Shown here in pieces: positions 7,116 through 10,846 of a stretch of 10,846 bases of DNA. The notes under the pieces are model-generated. The model did no database searches. It was not told the origin of the DNA and was given only the letters and a program-made list of their open reading frames with translations. Position numbers and translations under genes: made by a program. Positions within the stretch are counted from its first letter, which is position 1; every line of letters starts with the position of its first letter. Location of the stretch: contig SYFN01000252.1 in the NCBI GenBank assembly GCA_005800405.1, positions 1-10,846 of the forward strand, read 5' to 3'. Source of the DNA: Burkholderiales bacterium (lineage in GTDB: Bacteria > Pseudomonadota > Gammaproteobacteria > Burkholderiales > Burkholderiaceae_D).

Positions 7116-8951
7116 CTATGCAGCAGCATTGGAGACGCCAGCAGGCTCGTCCTGCGGCGCCTGTTGTCGCTCCCACATATCTGCATACAGCCCCTGTTTC
7201 GCCAGTAATTCTGCGTGCGAACCACGCTCGACGATGCCACCCTGCGCCATGACGAGAATTTGCGTGGCGTCGACGATGGTGGACAGCCGATGGGCAATCA
7301 CGAGGGTCGTGCGATCACGAGCGATGTCCTTGAGTTGGGCTTGGATAGCCTGCTCTGCGTGAGAATCCAGCGCGGATGTGGCTTCGTCGAAGACGAGGAT
7401 GGCGGGATTTTTGAGTAGGGTGCGGGCGATGGCGACACGCTGTTTTTCACCGCCAGAGAGTTTCAGGCCGCGCTCACCGACCATGGTGTTGTAGCCGTCA
7501 GGCAGACTTTCAATAAAGTCGTGAATACAGGCTGCACGCGCGGCAGCGATGATGTCTTGCTGACTGGCGTTCGGTCTGCCGTAAGCGATGTTGTAGGCAA
7601 TCGTGTCGTTGAATAGCACCGTGTCCTGAGGGACGATACCGATCGCGCTACGCAAAGAAGATTGCGCGACATCGCGAATATTCTGACCATCGATCAGGAT
7701 GGCACCCTTGTCGACATCGTAAAAACGAAACAACAGCCGGGCGAGTGTGGATTTGCCGGAGCCACTGTGACCCACTACGGCGGTCGTAGTGCCGGCAACG
7801 ATGGTGAAATCAACGTCGAAAAGGATTTGCCGGTTTTTTTCGTAGCTGAAGTCGATCTGACTGAAGCGTAATTCTGCACTCTGAATTGCGAGTGGTCGTG
7901 CGGCCGGTGAATCTGCGACTTCGCGGTGTTGATCAAGTAAGGTGAACATTTTTTCCATATCCGCCAGGCTTTGCTTGATCTCGCGGTATATCACCCCGAG
8001 GAAATTCAGCGGGATGTATAACTGGATCATGAACGCATTTACCAGCACCAGATCACCCAGCGTCATGGTTCCGCCAATGACCCCAAGCGTGGCGCGCCAC
8101 AAGATCAGCGTGACTGCAGAGGCGATGATTAGCGATTGACCAGTATTCAACAGCGTCAGCGAAGTTTGCGAACGCACTGCTGCTTGCTCGTAGCGCTGCA
8201 AGCCCTCATCGTAGCGTCTGGCTTCGTATTCTTCATTGCTGAAGTATTTGACAGTTTCGTAATTGAGCAAGGAGTCGATCGCGCGAGTGTTTGCCTTCGA
8301 ATCAAGGTCGTTCATGGTACGGCGAAAATTGGTACGCCATTCCGTCACCAGCACCGTGAAAGTCACATATGTAACGAGTGCAACAAGCGTAATGACTGAA
8401 AACCAGAGGTCATACTGCAGCGCCAGATAACCAAGTACCAGTGTGATTTCAATGGCAGTCGGCAGTATGCTGAACAGGGTGTAGGACACCAGCGAGGAAA
8501 TACCGCGGGTGCCGCGCTCGATATCTCGGGTGATGCCACCGGTCTGACGGTTCAAATGAAAACGCAGCGATAGCGCATGCAGATGACGAAAGACTTTGAG
8601 CGCCACCGTACGAACGGTACGCTGAGTGACCTTTGCAAAAAAGAATTCGCGCAGCTCGGTAAATACGGTAGTGGACAGGCGCAGCAAGCCATAAACAATG
8701 AGCAATCCGGCAGGCAGTATGAGCAAGGATGCAGGCTTGTCGGGCGTGATAGTGAGGCCATCAATCAGCTCTTTGAGAACAAGCGGTACCGCTACGTTGG
8801 CGATTTTGGCGAAGACCAGACACAGCAGCGCGATGATCACGCGCCACTTGTAAGCCCAAAGATAGGGTAGCAGGGTCTTGAGCGTACCCCAATCATTGCG
8901 CGTGCTCTGATTGGCGGGCGCATCGGTGGGTGGGTGGGCATGGTGTCGCAT
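7116..8951 (-). CDS. Atm1-type ABC exporter, fused permease and ATPase
   Basis: This half-transporter should dimerise in the cytoplasmic membrane. It resembles the Atm1/ABCB7/HMT1 group, whose bacterial members export glutathione-related compounds and metal-thiol conjugates. The 611 residues hold about six membrane segments: around 36-60, 76-96, 155-178, 182-203, 272-290 and 298-320. The Atm1-like stretch NRQTGGITRDIERGTRGI is at 134-151. The ATPase domain has Walker A GHSGSGKST (394-402), Q-loop PQD (441-443), signature LSGGEKQ (498-504), Walker B ILVFDE (518-523), D-loop SALD (526-529) and the switch His in AHRLS (554). All catalytic residues are present. The His-rich N-terminus (MRHHAH) is short. 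The start has no clear ribosome-binding site. It diverges from the thioesterase gene, and the 122-bp gap downstream suggests that glycerate kinase has a separate promoter. The substrate is inferred only from the family. Confidence 0.92.
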   Translation of the reverse strand: MRHHAHPPTDAPANQSTRNDWGTLKTLLPYLWAYKWRVIIALLCLVFAKIANVAVPLVLKELIDGLTITPDKPASLLILPAGLLIVYGLLRLSTTVFTELREFFFAKVTQRTVRTVALKVFRHLHALSLRFHLNRQTGGITRDIERGTRGISSLVSYTLFSILPTAIEITLVLGYLALQYDLWFSVITLVALVTYVTFTVLVTEWRTNFRRTMNDLDSKANTRAIDSLLNYETVKYFSNEEYEARRYDEGLQRYEQAAVRSQTSLTLLNTGQSLIIASAVTLILWRATLGVIGGTMTLGDLVLVNAFMIQLYIPLNFLGVIYREIKQSLADMEKMFTLLDQHREVADSPAARPLAIQSAELRFSQIDFSYEKNRQILFDVDFTIVAGTTTAVVGHSGSGKSTLARLLFRFYDVDKGAILIDGQNIRDVAQSSLRSAIGIVPQDTVLFNDTIAYNIAYGRPNASQQDIIAAARAACIHDFIESLPDGYNTMVGERGLKLSGGEKQRVAIARTLLKNPAILVFDEATSALDSHAEQAIQAQLKDIARDRTTLVIAHRLSTIVDATQILVMAQGGIVERGSHAELLAKQGLYADMWERQQAPQDEPAGVSNAAA

Positions 8952-9007
8952 CTTGGTCGTAGATTCTGCTGGAGGCGGGTGGGAGCGTGCGCTTGCTTGC
9001 GTTATGC

Positions 9008-9038
9008 TTGCGCAATCAGGAATTGTAGCGTTTATGAT
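9008..9038 (+). promoter_or_regulatory. Weak candidate promoter for yciA
   Basis: TTGCGC (9008-9013) and TATGAT (9033-9038) lie 19 bp apart, which is longer than ideal, ahead of the thioesterase start at 9060. On the opposite strand a TACAAT (9022-9027) could be the -10 box of the ABC exporter, so the two promoters may overlap. Confidence 0.3.
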
Positions 9039-9059
9039 GGATCAACACAGGGAACAAGG

Positions 9060-9461
9060 ATGAGTGCAACAGAAAACTCCCGCCTGCCGGAGGGTATGCC
9101 AACACTGCGGGTGATGCCCATGCCGGCAGATGCCAATATCCATGGGGATGTGTTTGGCGGCTGGATTATGGCGCAGGTCGATATCGCCGGCGCATTACCT
9201 GCGGTACGACGCGCGAATGGGCGGGTGGGGACGGTGGCGGTGAATTCCTTTGTCTTCAAGCAGCCGGTGTTTGTCGGCGATCTGCTCTCGTTTTACGCGA
9301 AGATAGTGAAAACTGGTACCACCTCTATCACCGTCAATGTCGAGGTATACGCCGAGCGAAACCGTTTGCAAGCCGAAGTGGTGAAAGTCACCGAAGCAAC
9401 ACTGACCTATGTCGCAACTGACGACAATCGTCGTCCACGGCCCTTGCCTCCGCTACCGTGA
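9060..9461 (+). CDS. yciA: YciA-type acyl-CoA thioesterase
   Basis: This is a hotdog-fold hydrolase that splits acyl-CoA into free acid and CoA in the cytoplasm, usually as a hexamer. The 133 residues match the YciA family. The motif NIHGDVFGGWIMAQVD (26-41) carries the HGDVFGG loop and the catalytic Asp at 41. VNSFVFKQPVFVGDLLSFYA (61-80) is the conserved second strand pair, followed by the G-T-TSITVNVEVYAE strand. The ATG at 9060 is chosen because AGGGA (9049-9053) is well placed; the longer open frame back to 8934 encodes a Cys- and Arg-rich stretch unlike the family. The gene converges on the acyl-CoA ligase gene with only 12 bp between stops, and no terminator is visible there. The genes are on opposite strands, so the pairing of thioesterase with ligase is positional only. 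Confidence 0.94.
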   Translation: MSATENSRLPEGMPTLRVMPMPADANIHGDVFGGWIMAQVDIAGALPAVRRANGRVGTVAVNSFVFKQPVFVGDLLSFYAKIVKTGTTSITVNVEVYAERNRLQAEVVKVTEATLTYVATDDNRRPRPLPPLP

Positions 9462-9473
9462 CGGTCCAATCGC

Positions 9474-10846
9474 TTAAGCAGCCTTGCTGTCACGCAGTTC
9501 ACGTCGCAAGATCTTGCCTACATTGGTCTTGGGTAGCTCGTCACGAAACTCGATATGCTTGGGGCGCTTATAACCGGTGAGCTGCTCATGGCAATATGCC
9601 ATGAGATTTTCGGCGGTCAGACCAGGATCGCGGCGCACGACAAAAAGTTTGACCGCTTCACCAGAATTCGGATCAGGCACACCCACTACCGCGCATTCAA
9701 GCACACCAGGATGCATCGCAACTACGCCCTCGACTTCGTTGGGGTACACGTTGAAACCGGAGACGAGCACCATGTCTTTCTTGCGATCGACAATGCTCAC
9801 ATACCCGCGCTCGTCCATGAACCCGATATCTCCGGAGCGGAAAAATCCATCAGCAGTCATGACACGAGCCGTTTCCTCCGGACGCTGCCAGTAGCCTTCC
9901 ATGACCTGAGGTCCTCGAATAGCGATCTCACCGACGGCACCGGTTGCCAGCACATTACCGTCATCGTCAAGGATGGCAATCTCGGTAGATGAGATAGGCA
10001 GACCGATGGTGCCGGTGAATTCGGATGAATCTGCAGGATTGGCGGTGGCTACGGGCGCGGTTTCGGAAAGACCATAACCTTCGACGATACTTTTACCCGT
10101 AACCTGCTGCCAGCGATCGTTCACTGCACGCTGCACTGCCATGCCGCCACCATTGCATAACTTCAGCCCAGAAAAATCAAGACTGGCAAAATCGGGATGA
10201 TTGAGCAGGCCGTTGTAGAGCGTATTCACGGCAGGGAACATATTGAATTTGTACTTCGATAAAGTCTTGACCAGTCCGGGAATATCGCGCGGATTGGGAA
10301 TCAGGATGTTCATGCCGCCCAAACGGGTACCAATAAGACAGCAAACAGTGAGCGCAAAAATATGATAAAGCGGCAATGCACAAACAAAAGTCAGCGCCTC
10401 AACACGCGGCGGTTTGTCCATGGCGGGCTGCAGCCAAGCTTCGTTTTGAAGAAGATTGGCAATGACATTACGATGGCTAAGTGCCGCACCATTGGAAACG
10501 CCAGTGGTACCACCTGTGTATTGCAGGATGGAGATACTGTCATGATCAAGTTCAACCGGACGGATTAGGAGCGCGCTGCCCTCACTGAGCGCACGGTTGA
10601 AACGCACGGCATTCGGCAAAGAAAATTCCGGCACCATTTTTTTGACAGTGCGGATGACAAAATTGACGATGCCACCCTTGATACTACCAAGCAAATCACC
10701 CATGCTTGCGACTACTGCGACCTTGATTTGCGTGCGCGCGATGACTTTTTCCAAAACCGACGCAAAGTTTTCCAGAATGATAATGGCCTCAGCACCCGAG
10801 TCCTTGAGTTGATGCTCGAGTTCGCGCGCTGTGTCGAGCGGATTCA
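9474..10846 (-). CDS. fadD: Long-chain acyl-CoA ligase, FadD-like (5' end missing)
   Basis: This ANL-superfamily enzyme activates fatty acids to acyl-CoA through an acyl-AMP intermediate at the inner face of the membrane. The visible 456 residues lack roughly the first 100, which lie beyond the right edge. The frame is open to the edge with FadD-like sequence (NPLDTARELEHQL), so the TTG at 10754 is not the start. Motifs, numbered from the first visible codon, are the P-loop YTGGTTG (109-115), YGLSET (257-262), FRSGDIG (335-341), then DRKKDMVLVSGFNVYPNEVE with the FadD linker. The catalytic Lys is in NVGKILRREL (about 444). The usual Lys after the P-loop (GVSKG in the family) is Asn here (GVSNG; codon 10491-10493). 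The rest looks functional. Long-chain specificity is inferred from overall similarity. Confidence 0.92.
   Translation of the reverse strand, partial: NPLDTARELEHQLKDSGAEAIIILENFASVLEKVIARTQIKVAVVASMGDLLGSIKGGIVNFVIRTVKKMVPEFSLPNAVRFNRALSEGSALLIRPVELDHDSISILQYTGGTTGVSNGAALSHRNVIANLLQNEAWLQPAMDKPPRVEALTFVCALPLYHIFALTVCCLIGTRLGGMNILIPNPRDIPGLVKTLSKYKFNMFPAVNTLYNGLLNHPDFASLDFSGLKLCNGGGMAVQRAVNDRWQQVTGKSIVEGYGLSETAPVATANPADSSEFTGTIGLPISSTEIAILDDDGNVLATGAVGEIAIRGPQVMEGYWQRPEETARVMTADGFFRSGDIGFMDERGYVSIVDRKKDMVLVSGFNVYPNEVEGVVAMHPGVLECAVVGVPDPNSGEAVKLFVVRRDPGLTAENLMAYCHEQLTGYKRPKHIEFRDELPKTNVGKILRRELRDSKAA

Noticed and set aside
6994..7176. 61-codon N-terminal extension of glycerate kinase
   Set aside because: It runs into the 3' end of the ABC exporter gene, is Cys/Arg-rich, and the protein from 6993 already has full family length.
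8934..9059. N-terminal extension of the thioesterase
   Set aside because: A well-spaced ribosome-binding site precedes the ATG at 9060, and the extension overlaps the start of the divergent ABC gene.
10752..10754. TTG at 10752-10754 as the start of the acyl-CoA ligase
   Set aside because: FadD-like sequence continues in frame upstream to the window edge, so the gene is partial.
1..10846. CRISPR array, phage, transposon, defence or secondary-metabolite system
   Set aside because: There are no spaced direct repeats, integrase or transposase motifs, or biosynthetic clusters. All long genes are assigned to housekeeping or envelope families.

Overview
This looks like ordinary chromosomal DNA from a Gram-negative betaproteobacterium, probably Burkholderiales and perhaps near Oxalobacteraceae. 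The lineage is inferred from four features: a trimeric-type porin ending in Phe, Coq7-type ubiquinone hydroxylase, an E. coli-type PyrC followed by a DUF3025 gene, and YciA next to FadD. Coding DNA is moderately GC-rich and the control regions are AT-rich. I see no insertion sequence, phage, CRISPR, toxin-antitoxin or tRNA/rRNA signature, and no recognisable new multi-gene system.

Left part (1-3755), envelope and quinone genes. coq7 (minus strand) and a porin gene (plus strand) diverge from a shared AT-rich control region of about 230 bp. The porin has a signal peptide, a 5' leader hairpin and a strong intrinsic terminator. Next comes a small lipoprotein with two BamE/SmpA-like half-domains. 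After it lies a second, broken porin (about 2950-3755), recognisable by its shared SGFFIP motif and its C-terminal strands. It has at least one clear frameshift, one in-frame stop, and no recognisable 5' end.

Middle part (3811-8951), all minus strand. In transcription order these are an Atm1-type ABC exporter, a class II (MOFRL) glycerate 2-kinase, dihydroorotase PyrC, and a DUF3025 protein. The last three are close together (41 bp and 7 bp gaps) and are probably one operon, giving serine/glycerate-linked carbon metabolism, pyrimidine synthesis and an uncharacterised passenger. The ABC gene lies 122 bp upstream and may be transcribed separately.

Right part (9060-10846), acyl-CoA metabolism. 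The YciA-type acyl-CoA thioesterase (plus strand) diverges from the ABC gene and converges on a long-chain acyl-CoA ligase (FadD-like, minus strand) that runs off the right edge. The two make opposing reactions: FadD forms acyl-CoA and YciA hydrolyses it.

The points most worth a second look are the decayed porin paralogue beside an intact one, the double BamE-like lipoprotein between them, the tight PyrC-DUF3025 coupling, and a Lys-to-Asn change in the nucleotide-binding loop of the FadD-like ligase.
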